Program-made: the position numbers and the translations under genes | Origin: Spirometra erinaceieuropaei | Taxonomy: Eukaryota; Platyhelminthes; Cestoda; Diphyllobothriidea; Diphyllobothriidae | DNA length: 64,000 nt | Direction: 5' to 3' | Assembly (NCBI GenBank): GCA_902702965.1 | Contig: CACRXP010000636.1 | Span: 58,586-122,585 of the forward strand | Part shown: piece after piece, positions 1 to 11,550 of the stretch | Layout: each line of letters begins with the position of its first letter | How positions within the stretch are numbered: position 1 is the first letter of the stretch | Notes under the pieces: generated by a model | Database searches by the model: none | What the model saw: the letters and a program-made list of their open reading frames with translations, nothing else | Told to the model about the DNA's origin: nothing

Positions 1-2
1 AA

Positions 3-720
3 AGCATTGGGTCCACCGTATGGCCCGTGTTCACTGGGTGCTTTGTATTTGAGCTCCTGGGTACCCTATTTTCCGCCCTAAGCAGCCACTCCGGTGTGTG
101 TTCAGCTGACCGAGCTGCCAACTGCCTTTGCGTGGGCCCAATATACTTGCATTCGCAACTACATGTAAACTCATAAATACAGTTTGATGTGGCGCCCACA
201 GACAAAATATCTTTAGCTGTTCCAACTGGGATGGCCGTTGTGGTGCTTATGAACAACAATTTAGAGGCGGCGTAGGTCCTTTCGATTGTGCACCGAAGTC
301 GTCGCTTGATCACGTTTGACGCGTTATCACCCTTGAAGGGGAGGTAGATGATCACTAACTTTTTGGTACAGATATTTCTTCAGGAGTTTCTTGTCTGGGA
401 TGGCGATATTTATCGATGAATTTCTCTGGATACCCGTTTGCAAGAAAAACGTTCTTTAGGAAAGTAAGGTTGTCATCCGTTGTATCTGAGGAGCAGATTC
501 TGGTGGCTCTGTTGAACAGGCACAAAACCAAGTTCCGTTTTTCTGAATTGGAACGAAACTGAGGAAGTACATGTATTGTCCTTTCCAGGTGGACTATCGA
601 TAGATGGATCTCTGAATAGAGCCCGCCTACGTACAAGAATATCCAGGAAAGGCAGTGTGTCATTCTTCTCATGCTCGATCATAAATTTGATTTTTTCATG
701 TGCTTCGTTCAGAGCCTTGA
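3..720 (-). pseudogene. Penelope-like element remnant: reverse transcriptase tail plus GIY-YIG endonuclease
   Basis: Read on the minus strand from about 720 down, the segment LPFLDILV at the start and, after frameshifts, RKTELGFVPVQQSHQNLL match the C-terminal part of Penelope-like reverse transcriptases. Further down (about 230-30) another frame gives a GIY-YIG endonuclease core with CKYIG-like residues and an EH motif. The parts are in the order expected for a PLE polyprotein (RT, linker, endonuclease) but are spread over at least three frames with stops, so it is a dead copy. It continues past the left edge of the window. The same domain combination recurs at 25190-25670 and 26270-26990 on the plus strand. 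Confidence 0.75.
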
Positions 721-1079
721 GTATTAGTCAAAAATGAGTAGTGGTCAAAATTGAGAATAACCCTGAAGTTCTAAAGCCACCGGCCAAACTCGGCAGATGT
801 GTCGGGAAAACGTCATCGTTCACACCGCGGACTGAGTCACTCAGTGTGCATAATGTGCTCGAGATTTCGGGGGGCACTTTGGGGACTGTCTTGCCTGGGC
901 CACAAATGATTTAATCTAAATACAAAAGAAGTCGCAATTTAGGCCTTCACAGCAGCCCAACCTACTTACTTTAGCTAGATTGAAAATTTTAAGGTTTGAT
1001 GATAGTAATGCGGACCCCTCTTAGCGGAGATGGGCTTGCTCTAAATTACAGCGGAGTACCTTTCCCTGTGACCTAGTGG

Positions 1080-1300
1080 CAGTTCAAACTTTGAATCTGA
1101 CGAGGTCCACCGTGTGCTCCACAACAAGGCAGAAGAGGCACGGTCACTTGCTCGTGAACTAGTTTGTAGTTAGGGTAGACTTGCGCACCATCTAGCGCAC
1201 TCTCCCCACCTCCCCCACCTAGACCCCGTGTCAAGGCATAGCCAAGAAGACCGGAGGCGGGGGGGGGCCTAGTACTAATCCCAACACTTACCTTTCCAAA
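1080..1300 (+). repeat. Dispersed SINE-like repeat (TGTGCTCCACAACAAGG family)
   Basis: The block with TGTGCTCCACAACAAGG followed about 60 bp later by GTAGACTTGCGCACCATCTA recurs at 12545-12665 (plus) and at 50925-51035 and 51195-51305 (minus). It is followed here by a CT-rich and G-rich low-complexity tail. No protein is supported. Confidence 0.6.
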
Positions 1301-1403
1301 TATTATCATCAATCCTCCTAACCCCGAAACCTAAAGCTAACTCTTATTCTCCCCGGAGTTTGGCCGGAGGCCCCCATGTAATTCGGTGGCCCTTAGTTGA
1401 CAA

Positions 1404-1538
1404 GATCTTATTTCGTAGCCGTATCTGTTAGGGGTTAGAGTTGGGGTTAGGTGTTCGGGGTTCAGGATAGGAGTTGCGGTTAGGGCTAGGGCTTAGGCTG
1501 TGGCTTGTCTACTGCATGTACGACTATTAAATAAGATC
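1404..1538. mobile_element. Telomere-like inverted-repeat element, class i, copy 1
   Basis: Terminal inverted repeats of about 25 bp (left starts GATCTTATTTCGTAGCC; the right end is its imperfect reverse complement, ending ATAAGATC) enclose about 80 bp of degenerate TTAGGG-type repeats. A second copy with the same termini and core lies at 6433-6579. Confidence 0.65.
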
Positions 1539-1549
1539 CGACCCCATTT

Positions 1550-2596
1550 TTCCCTGCCCTGGTGTTAACTCCAATTCTAGCTCCAATTCCCCCGCAAATT
1601 GTCGCAAAACATTCCTATTCCCGTGTCCTGCCAGTTAAGGTTTGGTTTAGAGTTAAGACTAATACACGGGACGCGGTACTGTTATGACTGGACGTGAGCG
1701 TGGAACAGAAAGTGAGCCGGTTCAGAGAACAAGCGCTTTATTGATAGCCTGCGAACACGATGAGTTACAACCCTTCGGACAGGCGCCTTTTTACGTTGGC
1801 CCCTGCACGTTCTAGAACATTCCTGCCAGCAGTTGAGGGCGTTCCAGAGCATTGCTGCCTGTGGCGTGTCGGTCGCGTATTGTTCATCGCGTGCCCGAGA
1901 ATCTCCCCGAGGAAAAGTCTCGAATATTCGACCAGTCATTGATTGGGTCGCACGCGTGAGCAAAGCCATCGCGCGTGCTCGATACTGCAGCGCACGCTAA
2001 TTGGCTGTCCAAGTTAACATGTTGTCATGGTCACCTTGATCGGCTGCACGGCGTATGGTTGCGTCGTCCTGTCCTCATAGGCAGTGGCTCCGCGCATTTC
2101 CGCCCTCTGGAACAGGTAGCCTTCCTGGAGTTTAGCGCAAGGTCACCTGTAACACGAGGGATATCCGATTGCCGTCTGCTATCGTTGCAAGTGTTATTTG
2201 TACAAGGAATTTCGTAAAACCATCGTTTGGAATCCATTGAGGGGACCTTCCTGGTAGGCCCGCCAAGACGTGAAGCTAGGGGCCGGGGTGGGGAGGGGGG
2301 GGGGTTGTGAGACGCAGTTACGAAAGCTCTGAAGCAAACCACATACCGCAAAGTTAGGTGTTTCACTACTTAAGCACGCGCCGCAGCAAACATGTCCTGA
2401 CCTTGTCACCTGCGTTTTTCGCACAGTCCGCGCTGGTTTCTTTTACTTAATCAATCAGAACTTTCCAATGTCGCGACCAGGATGGAATAAATGGAGGGAA
2501 ATGCACTGCAAGTAGACCAATCATTGTTATGCGCAGCCAGTTTCATAAAATGAAAGGGGCAGAAGTGACAAGCGTAAAACGCGTGGAAGGCTATTC
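1550..2596. other. No gene recognised
   Basis: Short open frames on both strands overlap each other and match nothing I recognise. A G-run sits near 2290-2310. Most likely intergenic or decayed repeat. Confidence 0.5.
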
Positions 2597-3593
2597 CAAA
2601 TGAGTGACCGATCTCATGAAATGTGGGCTGAAATTCTGAAATGTGTCATCGATTAGGAAGTTTTACTTAGGTAGGGTTGAAAAATTCATTACGATAGGGC
2701 ATAGTACTAATTTATTTCGGACTCGGCAGGATGTCAGCTTTTGAATGTTCTACATTTTAATCTTCTGTAGAAACCGTACTTGGTAAAGAATGACTACATA
2801 AGTAGCATGTATTTTTTACAATGATTTTCGATGGTCTTGCAAATTCAAATATATTTCATAAACACCACGAACAAAAATATGCTTTCTTTCAGTCGTTTGA
2901 TAGAGAATCCCATCATCTTTATATTTTATGCTCGAAACAGGAGTATCAGTAGGTTTTAAAAAGTTCTCTAATTCCCGAATAGTTTGGAGCTTGATCAGCC
3001 GTTGCATTAGCGTTTAGTTATTTCAGTCTACAAGGTGCATGTGTTCCCCGTAAAGAAAATCATGTCTCCTTTTATGCCTTCAAAAAGATACCATATTGAG
3101 TCCATAAAATTTTTAAATGGAGGCGGACTATGTTGTACATTTCATGAGAAACAGTGGTAAACAGGCAGGTACATAGCTGTATAAATGGCTATTGCATAGC
3201 CTTGAAAAATCTCATAATTAGAAACTTTTTCAAAACCTAATTATACCGCTTCTTCGAGCATAAAATATAAAGACAACGTGATTCTCCACCAAACGGATAA
3301 AAGAAAGCATATGTTGGTGCATGTTTTCTATAAAATATATTTGAATTTTCAAGATCATCTAAAATCAATGTGAAAAAAATGAATGCTACTTAAGTAGTCA
3401 TTTATAGCCGCATACGGTTTCAACGGGAGATTTGAAAGCAGTGAATTCAAAAGCTGACGTCCTGCCGAGTCCGAAATATTATAGAATTTTGCCGCAAGAA
3501 AATCAGTTTTGCAATCGCGTCCAAGTAACCCTTCCTAATTAAAGACGCATTTCAGAATTTCAGCCAACATTTCAGGAGATCGGTCACTCACTG
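2597..3593. mobile_element. Foldback (long inverted repeat) Tc1/mariner-type non-autonomous element, copy A
   Basis: Two arms of roughly 400 bp are imperfect reverse complements: the left arm begins TGAGTGACCGATCTCATGAA and the right arm ends with its complement at 3571-3593, then TA. Inner landmarks (ACTCGGCAGGATGTCAGC, TTCGATGGTC, TATGCTTTCTTT) recur in the same order in each arm and in the copies at 13996-14994 and 30362-31336. No transposase is encoded. The left terminal CAGT is eroded. Confidence 0.8.
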
Positions 3594-3603
3594 TAGGTGT
3601 TAT

Positions 3604-4135
3604 GGCAGATTTCAGATAATTCACTTTGACCCAACTGTAAACAACTCGGTGCCCCGGTGGGATTCGAACCCGCGACCGCAAGGGAAAGGCCTTAGCACAG
3701 CCAACGCTCTAACCTTCTGAGCTACGTGGCCCCATTGGACGACGCGAGTTTAATCACATTTGGGTCAAGTTTACCCCCCCAATTCCACCGGGGCATCGAG
3801 ATTTTCACAGTTGGGTCAAAGTGAGTTATTTGAAATCTGCCATAGCACCTATGAATTACGTGAGCCTGGTAGTCATCTGGTGGATTCTAGATGCAGTACT
3901 TAGGAAATCCTGCTTGGGCAGTCAGATTAATGTATCAGATTTGGTGGTGCCAGACGTTACAGTAAATTGGGCGGGTAAAATTGATCTAAATGTTATTAAA
4001 CTCGCGTCGTCCGGTGGGGCCTCATAGCTCAGATGCTTAGAGCGTTTACTGTACTAAAGCCTTCCCTTGCTATCTTGGGTGCGAATCCCGCCGAGACAGT
4101 GAGTTTTTCACAGTTGGGTCAAGGTGAATTATTCC
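3604..4135. repeat. tRNA-derived repeat with opposed tRNA-like heads, copy 1
   Basis: A minus-strand tRNA-like head (3655-3737) and a plus-strand head (about 4016-4100) bracket a 240-bp body. Both outer ends carry a CAGTTGGGTCAAAGTGAATT-like end, inverted relative to one another. A second element of the same design is at 10766-11165. The small ORF in the body (3821-4027) looks like a by-product of the repeat. Confidence 0.7.
3655..3737 (-). tRNA. tRNA-like sequence (SINE head, probably pseudogene)
   Basis: On the minus strand there is a box A-like GTAGCTCAGAAGG with a D-arm and a box B-like GGGTTCGAATCCC with a T-arm, separated by a long variable region as in class II (Leu/Ser) tRNAs. The acceptor and anticodon stems pair poorly, and the sequence is embedded in a dispersed repeat, so it is better read as an RNA polymerase III promoter-bearing SINE head than as a working tRNA gene. 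Confidence 0.45.
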
Positions 4136-4139
4136 AAGA

Positions 4140-4850
4140 TTGTTTGAAGCAGAAAAAGCCGTGTCTGCTCTGCAAGTGAGATGCATTCGGTGAGAATGGA
4201 TCAGCCGAAAGAGAGGTCAGGGGGCGAAGATCGCAGTTCAGACTGCGTGACGTGACTTACAGAACCTTGTGTGTGCGTACGCGGGCGTGTGGGGGACGGC
4301 TGTTGCATATGTGCCAGTGAGACGGGCTGTCGGTCGCATGCTCGCCTCGGTAAACTCACAAAGTTCACCTGTCGGCGTGATTCAAAAGTCTGCGGTTTTT
4401 ACGCACAAAGTTGCCCCGGACGCAAAGGAAATTTTCTGTGCACCTCCCCCAGAGGCCTGTGGAGGTCTCATGTAACCTGCAAATCCAGCGTTGCCGGCAG
4501 CACTCAGCAAGTCCACATGAACACGCATTACGTGGGCTTATGAGTACACTGTGCTGACCACCCGTTATAGCGTCTTGTCGAAAACAGCACATCAGATGAA
4601 ATGTAGTCATAACCACCGTTTCGCTCCCTCCTCACACCCGCAATGTCTGCATTAATCCCGGTATTCTCAATTATTTTATTCAACATCAGACGGACGTCGG
4701 CAGTTAACAAATTTACCGGTAGATTCTGAATTTCGAAATACGCTTTCAGTTCCTTAGGCCTAGCCCAGTGACGGGCCGGCAAGAACCTATAAAAGGTAAT
4801 ATGAGAACGTCTATAAAACTTAACAGAGTAATTCTGTGTGCTGATATTTA
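4140..4850. other. No gene recognised
   Basis: Overlapping short ORFs at 4269-4782 run on both strands with no family resemblance that I can see. Confidence 0.5.
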
Positions 4851-4949
4851 ATTGGCCACATTGTTCGATTATGGGAATGGTTGGAGAATGGACATAGGGA
4901 CAGGGAGATAACCATAGTTAGAAAATGGACAAGGGTATGATATTTAACC

Positions 4950-5185
4950 CCCATATGGAGACCGCAGTTAGCCACAAACCTAACGCCAGCCATAGCCATG
5001 CCTACGGTGGGGACTTTTGACCCGTAGGCATTTGAGGAAAACACGGACGTTGCCGTAACCCTGAACCAAGCCCCAAACTTAAATCGAAGCCACAGCCTAA
5101 GCTCAGCAATTCTAGTCCAAAAATAACCCAACTACGGTCAAGTCTAACCGTTGGCAAAACCCTAACCTTGAGTCCAAAACGGACA
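4950..5185. repeat. Highly degenerate CCTAAC-type tract
   Basis: Scattered CCTAACG, CCCTGAACC, CCCTAACC units suggest a decayed (CCTAAC)n array on the plus strand. No inverted-repeat bracket was found around this one. Confidence 0.4.
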
Positions 5186-5479
5186 AAGTTAATGTCGATA
5201 ACGCCATTGGATGTCAAAATCTCCTTCCGCATAGTCCTTTTCACGAATTACTGTCAGGTAAACTGTAATGAAGCACACCTAAATAAGTAAGATAATAAGA
5301 AAGGTTTTTGACCAACCACCCAAGGGGTTACATACCCTACCACTGCCAAAAAATGGAATGTTGACATGATGATATGTCAAATGGTCACTTCACCATGAAG
5401 GTGGCAGGGGAACTAGTAGGAAACACACTGATAAGACAATCCGAAAAAGACTGATTGAAAAATTCAGGCTAGGTAAGCA

Positions 5480-5664
5480 GTCATTTTTTTCACAGTGTGT
5501 AGTTTTTGCAGACGGCCGGATAGAAGCTTGTTCAGAAGCTGGCGTCCGGAAGTAACTGTAATATCTCGGGATTATGCTGCCCGGTAATTAATATTACACC
5601 CCTACTTAAGTAAGCTTTTCGAATCGAAGGTGCATTTCAGAATTTCGGTTAACATTTCATGAGT
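5480..5664. mobile_element. Half of a foldback element
   Basis: The order CAGTCATTTTTT, GAAGCTGGCGTCC, ATTATGCTGC, CATTTCAGAATTTCGG, CATTTCATGAG matches the right arm of the intact foldback elements. The outermost bases are lost, and the sequence runs straight into the palindromic MITE at about 5690. Confidence 0.6.
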
Positions 5665-5689
5665 TTGAAGCAATCTTTTCCCGGAATAA

Positions 5690-6181
5690 ATTTGAATAAG
5701 GCAAAGGCGACAAAGCATGCAGAATTTTCTGACGTCATAAATTTCGAGACCTCTCATTCAGCTGCGTACGGTCATTGCATAGTTATATGACAAGGCAAAC
5801 TGTTCAATCAGCGATCGACCTAGAGAGATGAAACGCCACCACGCCCCCCTCCCCCTTTTCAGCATGACTGAATGCTGCCCGCGCGTTGCACTTTAAATCA
5901 CGCCGAATAAGTTCTCACTGTAATCCTAACTCGCATACTTAGATGACTTCTCTCCCCCCCCCCCGCCCCATGCTCACCCGCATACTAGACCCCTGCATCA
6001 TGTTACCTATCGCGTTTAATCGCTCTAGGTCGATCGCTGATTGAACAGTTTGCCTTGTCATATAACTATGCAATGACCGTGTGCAGCTGAGTGAGAGGTC
6101 TCGAAATTTATGACGTCAGAAAATTCTGAGTGTTTTGTCGCCTTTACCTTTTCCAAATTTCATGAGTTAACACATCTACTG
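5690..6181. mobile_element. Palindromic MITE with 120-bp arms and TA end
   Basis: Arms at about 5700-5822 and 6030-6145 are near-perfect reverse complements (TTTCTGACGTCATAAATTTC, CAAACTGTTCAATCAGCGAT). The right terminus ends CATGAGTTAACACATCTACTG followed by TA, echoing the ends of the Tc1/mariner element at 7663-9495. The left terminus seems truncated by the neighbouring half foldback element. The core is C-rich and non-coding. Confidence 0.7.
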
Positions 6182-6432
6182 TAACCGAAGAGCCAGTTTT
6201 TTCTACCTAATTGGGGAAAGGAGGTAGATAACCTCCACGGGGCGTTGGGGAGCAGTAAAACCGTGGCAAGAGCGGACAGCCTATAATTGTTAGGACTCGT
6301 GAGTTGCGCCCGTAGACCTTCGTAGTGAGCATCGAGGTCGACAAGTCAATCACTGTGCCGTCAGCTGAAGTTCGAGCCCCAAAAAAATTCTCGAGGGCTT
6401 GGTGGTCACTTTACCCAAAACTAAGAGGCAAA

Positions 6433-6579
6433 ACCTCATTTCGTAGCCATACCTGTTAGGGGTTAGGATTAGGGGTTTGGGTTAAGGGTCAGGGTTAGGT
6501 TTAGGGGTTGGAGTTAGGGGTTGGGGTCTGGGGTTAGGGGTTTGGCTGCCTACTGCAGGTACGGCTGCAAAATAAGATC
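6433..6579. mobile_element. Telomere-like inverted-repeat element, class i, copy 2
   Basis: Left end ATTTCGTAGCCATACCTG and right end CAGGTACGGCTGCAAAATAA are imperfect reverse complements and enclose about 95 bp of GGGTTAG / GGGGTTAG variants. Same element as 1404-1538. Confidence 0.65.
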
Positions 6580-7004
6580 TCACTAATTAAGATGGTCCCA
6601 CCATCTAGACACTGACAGCTTCCAAACGAATGTATAAGACCAGACATAGGAGGTTGCGTTGGCCGCCAGCCTACGCAGAATCTCAGAATTAACAGGCGCG
6701 GAAGATACAGTAAATAACACTGTTTTGTCTCTCCACTGGTATGATATCTTTAACTTTAAAGGGCAGCAATGTCCGCGGGGAGGACACAGACGACAAATAA
6801 TGTTGATGTTCACACGCCATAGCTGTCAGGAATAGATGCGGGGTTCTGTCTCCTGTGTGTCCAGTGCAAAGAAATGTTCCGTCGCCTGGACTCCATCTTT
6901 CCTTCTGGATACCAGACTTGCGGCAAAGCAAATCTGCCTTAGTCTCCTTAAATATTCGTTGGACTTATACCTTTGCAGGAAGGTTTGCAAATTGTGTTAT
7001 TTAT

Positions 7005-7565
7005 AATGGTAGGGGGCGCTCACCGATCGTTCTTACGGAACTCACTCGTTCCGTTGTGCCTTACGGGCTCTCTCTCGAGCCCATCCAGCAGCCGCACAGC
7101 GGCGCATGGCGTGGATTCTAACTAACAGATCGCGAGTTCGAGCCTCGGGTGTGCCACACTTCGGGTTTGGGTATGACTGACTGACGACGGCTTATAAGCC
7201 AGAAATGGCCATTTCAGTCTCCCTTGTCCTTGTCGGTAATACCATACTGCCTAATATCATGCGCGACTGTGCGGTAGCTGATTGGGCTCGAGAGACGGAA
7301 CCCGTAAGGCACAACGGAACAAGTGAGTTCCGTAAGAGCGATCGGTGAGCGCCCCCTACCATCGTATATTCCCGATCGAAACCGACAGAGCAACGAGCTC
7401 GTGGCCCATTGGTTAGAGGCGTGGACTTCTAACTAACAAGTCGCGAGTTCGAGCCTCGGGTGTTCCACACATCGGGGTTGGGCATGACTGGTTGACGACG
7501 GCTAATAAGCCAGAAATGGCCATTCAAATCTCTCTTGTCTTTGTCGGTAATACCATTCTGTGTAA
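7005..7565 (+). repeat. tRNA-derived SINE cluster (family 1)
   Basis: An inverted 3' fragment (7005-7108) is followed by two plus-strand SINE units in tandem. Each has a box A-like stretch (about 7400-7420), a box B GCGAGTTCGAGCC, then the family body GACTG..TGACGACGGCT, CCAGAAATGGCCATT and TTGTCNTTGTCGGTAATACC. The same unit recurs near 11825, 36015, 40310, 43799, 44810, 47560, 48440, 49090 and 52150. Confidence 0.75.
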
Positions 7566-7662
7566 TTTATAATAAAAGTACTGAAGCAAAACACGGGAAG
7601 AGTACACCCTACACAAGTAATAAAGGTCAACCTGCGCATAATTACGGAAAAGGGGCAAAGTA

Positions 7663-9495
7663 CAGTACCTGTGCTAACTCATGAAATGTCACGAATTAAC
7701 ACAGGTTAACGACTTTAACGCAAAATCGGTAAACACTACGGCTCCCAAGGTCTGATAGCGGAAAATAAACGATGTGTCAAAGAAATAAAGCAAAGTTTGG
7801 TTAAGAAAATATTATTTACTGAGATAAAAATAAATAATTTTCGACAAAAGTCACATTTTCGAGAAACGCCTATATTACAACCAAGTTAATAAAGGCTACG
7901 TATGAGGACGTATAAAGGAGGAGGGCGCATAAAAGGTCAAAAATAATTAAGGACAGAAACAGATACAAAAAATTAGTACTTTGTAGATTGTCCATTCGAA
8001 TTAATAACAGCAGAAAGTCTGTCCGACATAGACATGACAAGGTTATCTATGGTGGATTGTAAAATGTAATTATTGAGTATGAAATTCATTTTTTCCTGCA
8101 TTGAAAGAGTCTTCTTAGCTTTGTGCCAATTTCTTTTGATTATTCCAAAAAGATTTTCGATAGGATTCAAATCGGGACTGTTGGCCTGGATGAAAATGGA
8201 TTGGAGGCCAATTGCGGAGAGCGTGGTTGTTGTCTAAAATGTTAGATTATATTTGCAAGCCGTTGTAGCCGAAAGCATCCTTGACAATTGCAATGAACAC
8301 CTTGCTGTTGATGGTGTCGGATGTTGACCGCCAGACAGGCCGCTCACCGAATTTAATCGCCATCCAAACCATCATCCGCCGACAGTTCTTGAATGTTGCC
8401 GTCGGTGTAGTGTGTTCTCTTGGGAAGTTCTTTCCACGTATGACAGTTTGGAGCGATTTCGTAGGCTTGTCTAAAAATAGAACCTCATCGCAGAAGAAAA
8501 TGCTCTTCCAAAATGAAGATCTGAAATCAATATAATTCTTAGCAAATAAAAGCCGTTCTCTAATTAGTCTTCCACTTAAATATGGCTTAATCATGGCCTT
8601 CCGCCGCTGCAGTTCAAATTCCTTCAGCCTTTTTCTAATGATGTTCATAGAAAACATCGGCAGATGTTCCCGCTGAATGGTCTCAATGGGCATGTAATGA
8701 AACTTTTTTAATGTACGACGAATAAAATCGTCGTCCTGCTTACTTGTGGACCGTTTTGGTCCTCCTATCTTATTTCTAGGAACAGTTTTATCATTAATAA
8801 TGCGCCACAGAGTGACCTTGCTAATATTGAAAATACTAGCTAACGACTCACGCGGGATTCCTTCCGCCGCTAATTTTCGAATGCGCTGGAAGTCAACTTC
8901 GGATAAGTATTGTTTAGACATAGTTATCGTTTGGCGTGGCAGAGCAAAGTGACGGCATGTCGCGCGAACTCAATATATATTCGTTTACGACACGCATTTT
9001 CAGTCTGGTAAAACAATCACACTGATAAACTTTTTTATTTCGGTATTTTGAAACATAAAAATTTACGAATTTGTAAAATAGAATTTTTAGATAAAGAATC
9101 ACACGTTATTTCCTGAACACAATAAGAAATAATTTATCTGCATTTGCCTGATTTTGTTGATATTGAAATTTAATTTTTTCTTTTTGTTCGAAAGTTTATT
9201 AAAAAATTTCTTCCTTTTATTAATCTTCTTAAACAGATTAATAAGGTTACACAAAGAATTACCATTAGAAAGCTTTAATAGCGTAGGAAACTGCTTGAAT
9301 ATCAGGAATCCTCCGATTTCGCCTTAATCCGGCCCGTTTTCTATTTAATATACAGATCCGTATCAAACTTTCCTTCAGAAAACGGTCTTTTCGTCCTTAT
9401 TTCAACTAAATAAACACAAATAACGACACCAAAAATACGCTATATTTTCCACTATAATTTTGACCTCGGCATTTCATGAGTTAGCACAGGTACTG
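7663..9495 (-). mobile_element. Tc1/mariner-superfamily DNA transposon
   Basis: An 1833-bp element bounded by 26-bp terminal inverted repeats (7663-7688 and 9470-9495, starting CAGTACCTGTGCTAACTC), identical at every position I compared, and by TA on both outer sides (7661-7662 and 9496-9497), the standard Tc1/mariner target duplication. It holds one broken transposase on the minus strand. The near-perfect ends suggest a fairly young insertion despite the damaged gene. Confidence 0.88.
7973..8921 (-). pseudogene. Tc1/mariner transposase, broken
   Basis: The first 224 residues (8921-8247) start with an N-terminal helix-turn-helix region (about residues 5-45) and reach the first catalytic Asp in FFCDE (residue 145). 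A TAA at 8247-8249 interrupts the frame. Reading through gives a possible second Asp (ILDNN), and after a frameshift near 8190 the C-terminus resumes with NSPDLNPIENLFGIIKRNW, which carries the third catalytic acidic residue, and ends at 7973. The Asp-to-Glu spacing is about ten residues short of the usual 34 or so, so part of the catalytic core is deleted. The protein is therefore dead, although the ends look mobile. Confidence 0.85.
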
Positions 9496-9889
9496 TATTT
9501 CCGTGTCCTAATCCCAATATGTAATGTTAAACTGTTGTCTAATTTTGGATCTAGCCCTACCCTAGTCATCGTTTGCCTGTCCCTTTTAGCTAAAGTGCTG
9601 CTGCACCAGCATTGGAAAGGAATGGAAAAACATAAAAAACGTTAGTTAAAAAGTGCTTTTTTTCGATCGAGATGGACACAGTCGGTGTCGAATATCTTCA
9701 GACTAACATCAGAGGGTCTCTGGGTGAGTTTCGGCCTGGGGTACAGTCATTGGATATCACTAGACAGATCGTCCGAAAGATGTTTCTTTTGGTTAAATAA
9801 GGGGACTGCAGCGCCACATTCCGACCCCAGGCCGAAAAGACTCTGAAAAAGACACCGAAGAGACATCTAGATCCTTCTGAACCTCCACC

Positions 9890-10523
9890 GCTGCCAGTGG
9901 TAGAGGTTCAGAAGGATTTAAGTGTGTGAATAACATCTTCACTAAAACCATCATTCCATTACTTGAAAGCAGCGAAATCCTCAATGTCCAGCTTATATCT
10001 CATCATGCGGACATTTGCGAAGTTCGATGAAGAGAGCTTTCGCAAGGTCTTCGGGATGTTTGTACGCCCACAGATAGAATTTGCTATTCAGACCTGGAGA
10101 CCCTGGTCTGTCAAAGATCGCACCACCCTCGAAAAAGTTCAACGACGGGCAACCAAGCTTGTCAGAGGTCATAAAAACCTACCTTACGAAACTAGACTGT
10201 CCAATCTTGACCTCTTTCCCCCTGGTCTACAGACAACTACGTGGCGACTTAATTAAAACGTCTCCAATGCTACGGGGTCAGGACTGCTGCCTCGCATCCG
10301 GCGACTTCTTTGAGCTGGCCACCACTACTAGTTTGAGAGGACATCCCTGAAACTACGTGCGACAGGGGCGAGACTGGACTCCAGGAGGTCCTTCTTCAGC
10401 CACAGCGTGGTAAAGGCATGGAATGTCCTGTCTGTTAACGTCGCCATGTCCTCATCCGTGGACATATTTAAGAGGAAGCTTGACCAATACGGGGATATGT
10501 ACCGCCACGGCATCAGAAACTAA
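9890..10523 (+). pseudogene. Non-LTR retrotransposon reverse transcriptase, C-terminal end
   Basis: The frame starting near 9890 reads VEVQKDLSV, has one in-frame TGA at about 9926, and continues through SSLYLIMRTFAKFDEESF, FVRPQIEFAIQTWRPW and VQRRATKLVRG. This is the post-polymerase segment typical of jockey/CR1-type reverse transcriptases. A frameshift near 10220 leads into YRQLRGDLIKT and GDFFELATTT; a second near 10347 leads into FFSHSVVKAWNVLS and FKRKLDQYG, ending at TAA 10521-10523. The polymerase core itself is absent, so this is a 5'-truncated copy, as usual for this class. Confidence 0.85.
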
Positions 10524-10765
10524 CAATTTTCCCCCTGTACCACCCACCCCCGAAGTTTTACTCCCTATATTTAAGTAGCACTATTTTATGTCTTATCGTT
10601 ATCTCCTGACCGAAGCATATACGTTTGCTTCGATATTACTTGGTCCATTTAGTACCGCATACTAGTTATTGTACAATTTTGACATAGAAGGCATTCAAAG
10701 ACAAATTTATACCGACAACAAATGCTTGTTGTATGTGATGACTTACCTACTTTTCTTTGACACTC

Positions 10766-11165
10766 GCCTTACTTTCATATTGACCCAACTGTGAAAACTC
10801 GGCGCCTCGGTGGGATTTGAACCCACGCAGTATGGGGAAGGCTTTAGCACAGTCAACGCTCGATCCACATCTATGAATTACGTCAGCCTGGTAGTCGTCT
10901 GGTGGATTCTAGGTGAATTACTTTGGAAATCCTGCTTGGGTAGTCAGCTTACTACATCAGATTTGGTGGATTCCAGACGCTGCCGTAGGTTGGGTGGGCA
11001 ACTTCACCCAAATGTGATTAAACTCGCGTCGTCCGGAGGCGTCTCGTAGCTCAAGTGGTTAGAGTGTTGACTAAACTAAAACCTTCCCCTTATTGCGTGG
11101 GTTCAAGTCCCACCGAGGCACCGAGTTCTTCACAGTTTGGTCAATATGAATTATTCGAAATTTGC
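10766..11165. repeat. tRNA-derived repeat with opposed tRNA-like heads, copy 2
   Basis: Minus-strand head at about 10795-10860 and plus-strand head at 11040-11122. The plus-strand head has a good T-arm (GTGGGTTCAAGTCCCAC) and acceptor pairing GTCTCG/CGAGGC. The body matches 3835-4015, including ATGAATTACGTCAGCCTGG and TTAAACTCGCGTCGTCCGG. The outer ends carry inverted TTGACCCAACTGTGAA-like sequence. Confidence 0.7.
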
Positions 11166-11449
11166 CAAATCATCTATGGACTTGCCTTACCCATTGTTTA
11201 TATGACGTTTTTGTAACCAAAAGGGAGTTCAAAGGCGCTCGCTCACTTTCCCCTTAACAAATCTGATCTGATCTGATGATCTGCGGCCGATCATCAGACG
11301 CGTTGGCATTTGAACCACGTGGCCGCTTTCTGTAGGTTGCAGCTGGTGGTATGTAAGACCGAACATGAAGTGGCTTTGGGTGATCCATCAGCGGGGACAC
11401 GGTAATTGGACTGCAACTCTTGCGTACAATTTCAGGAAGGTTGCCTATT

Positions 11450-11550
11450 TCAGTGTCTTTAACCTAGCCTCAAGCATAAACTTAACCTTGATCCTGGCTC
11501 TTATCCCAACACAAACCCTAACCCCTCCTTAGCCCCAAACTAGCTTTGAC
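11450..11550. repeat. Degenerate CCTAAC-type tract
   Basis: Units such as AACCTAGCC, CAAACCCTAACCCCT are visible for about 100 bp. No clear inverted bracket was found. Confidence 0.4.

Noticed and set aside
3655..3737. A genuine tRNA-Ser or tRNA-Leu gene
   Set aside because: Box A and box B are good, but the acceptor and anticodon stems do not pair well and the sequence sits in a repeat present several times in the window.
3821..4027. Small ORF (MNYVSLVVIWWIL...) that recurs at 10870-11049
   Set aside because: Similarity follows the nucleotide repeat; in the middle the two copies shift frame relative to each other, so no protein is being conserved.
11255..11305. TGATCTGATCTGATGATCTG hairpin as a hammerhead core
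   Set aside because: CTGATGA is present but no GAAA follows at the right distance, and the pairing is a simple palindrome.
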